From NCBI RefSeq assembly GCF_018598175.1, contig NZ_JAHESE010000008.1, positions 77,307 to 141,306 on the forward strand: a stretch of DNA of 64,000 nt, written 5' to 3'. This stretch comes from Dawidia cretensis. GTDB taxonomy: Bacteria > Bacteroidota > Bacteroidia > Cytophagales > Cyclobacteriaceae. Below are positions 63,508 to 64,000 of the stretch, one piece after another. Below the pieces are notes generated by a model. That model was not told where the DNA came from. It made no database searches and saw nothing but the letters and a program-made list of their open reading frames with translations. The position numbers and the translations under genes are program-made. Within the stretch, counting starts at the first letter, position 1. Each line of letters opens with the position of its first letter.

Positions 63508-64000
63508 TTAGTTTTGGTCCATAACCATGACCTTACCTTGCATTATCCGATTTTTGTTGGTGTCGAAAACGCAACAGTAGTAAAGTCCTGTATTCAGATG
63601 TTTTCCGGAGGCGTCGATGACTTGCCAGCGGATCGTCTTTGTCCCTGCCACCAGGGTACAGCGGGCAGCCTCTTGCCCACTGGCTGTATAGATCACCAAC
63701 ATGCCTGGCGTTTTCAGCGGTTTAGCCAGTTCAATCTGAATTAAATCACTGGTAGGGTTTGGATATATATAGCCCGCTTGCGCAAGCTCGCCTTCCGTAC
63801 CGGTAACTACGGCGGATGTATAATTCTGTTCTGGCTGGTTCTCCCACACATCGGAATATGTTTTGTTCGCCGGATTGAAGGTGTATTTATCTGAAACGGG
63901 CATTACCGTGCCACTCCAGCCAGGAGAAATGTGAAAGGCATAGTTTCCGGCTATATCGGTTTGCGTTTCGTCTTGTTCGGTTTTAAGCACAATACCAGAC
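63508..64000 (-). CDS. T9SS type A sorting-domain protein, N-terminus outside window
   Basis: The minus-strand frame is open from the right edge (reading SGIVLKTEQDETQTDIAGNY) to a stop at 63508, 164 codons seen. The first part is an Ig-like repeat of the form GWSGTVMPVSDKYTFNPANK. The last ~85 residues carry the type A C-terminal domain: GYIYPNPTSDLIQIELAKPL, LVIYTASGQEAARCTLV and LNTGLYYCCVFDTNKNRIMQ, ending VMVMDQN. Such proteins are exported by the type IX system and attached to the cell surface. The GTG at 63990 is probably internal. Confidence 0.88.
   Translation of the reverse strand, partial: SGIVLKTEQDETQTDIAGNYAFHISPGWSGTVMPVSDKYTFNPANKTYSDVWENQPEQNYTSAVVTGTEGELAQAGYIYPNPTSDLIQIELAKPLKTPGMLVIYTASGQEAARCTLVAGTKTIRWQVIDASGKHLNTGLYYCCVFDTNKNRIMQGKVMVMDQN

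Overview
The window looks like a chromosomal segment of a Bacteroidota (Cytophagia-like) bacterium. The evidence is a giant adhesin ending in a gliding-motility-associated (type B) type IX secretion C-terminal domain beside a PorP/SprF partner, a second protein with a type A T9SS sorting tail at the right edge, many SPII lipoproteins, DUF5683 next to parAB, and promoters of the TAnnTTTG type (18209 and 21942). By eye the core is about 50% GC or a little more; roughly 28.8-38.9 kb is clearly AT-richer. Nothing in the window fixes the genus.

Layout. 1-3.7 kb: minus-strand PAS histidine kinase, NarL-type regulator and a partial helical protein. 3.8-7.9 kb: small protein, Amt ammonium channel, PepSY-like secreted protein, MFS transporter. 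7.95-17.9 kb: PorP/SprF protein and a ~2950-residue adhesin. 18.2-24.4 kb: housekeeping block pyrG, yidC, parA, parB, DUF5683, with a DnaA-box-like site and half-parS-like repeats before parA. A 174-nt inverted repeat follows. 24.6-28.8 kb: flavin reductase, membrane protein and fumarylacetoacetase in a translationally coupled minus-strand operon, then an RsmF-like RNA methyltransferase.

28.8-44.6 kb is an accessory island. It holds a HigBA-type toxin-antitoxin pair, a tyrosine phosphatase, an HxlR regulator divergent from a VOC protein with a strong palindrome between them, a 5'-truncated AAA ATPase, an AbiC-like protein, an AbiE toxin-antitoxin pair, gene remnants, and a compact phage- or satellite-like module at 40.1-44.4 kb. 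That module has a DnaC-like ATPase, a replication-initiator-like protein containing a 33-bp minisatellite, DUF5675, a small membrane protein and iteron-like 10-bp arrays.

44.7-54.5 kb: VOC protein, Na/Pi symporter-like protein, then a signalling operon (PAS kinase, REC-PAS-kinase-REC-Hpt hybrid, HAMP kinase, Rcp1-type regulator, YfiR) convergent with a TonB-dependent receptor. 54.8-56.6 kb: an unusual 620-residue transthyretin-like protein. 56.7-61.6 kb: a minus-strand operon of an alpha-oxoamine synthase/GNAT-like fusion, a STAS-like protein and a hybrid sensor kinase. Its layout recalls the CqsA-CqsS and LqsA-LqsS autoinducer systems and is my best candidate for an undescribed system. 62.2-64 kb: lipoprotein and the 3' end of a T9SS-secreted protein.

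All family assignments come from reading the sequence; no database search was run.
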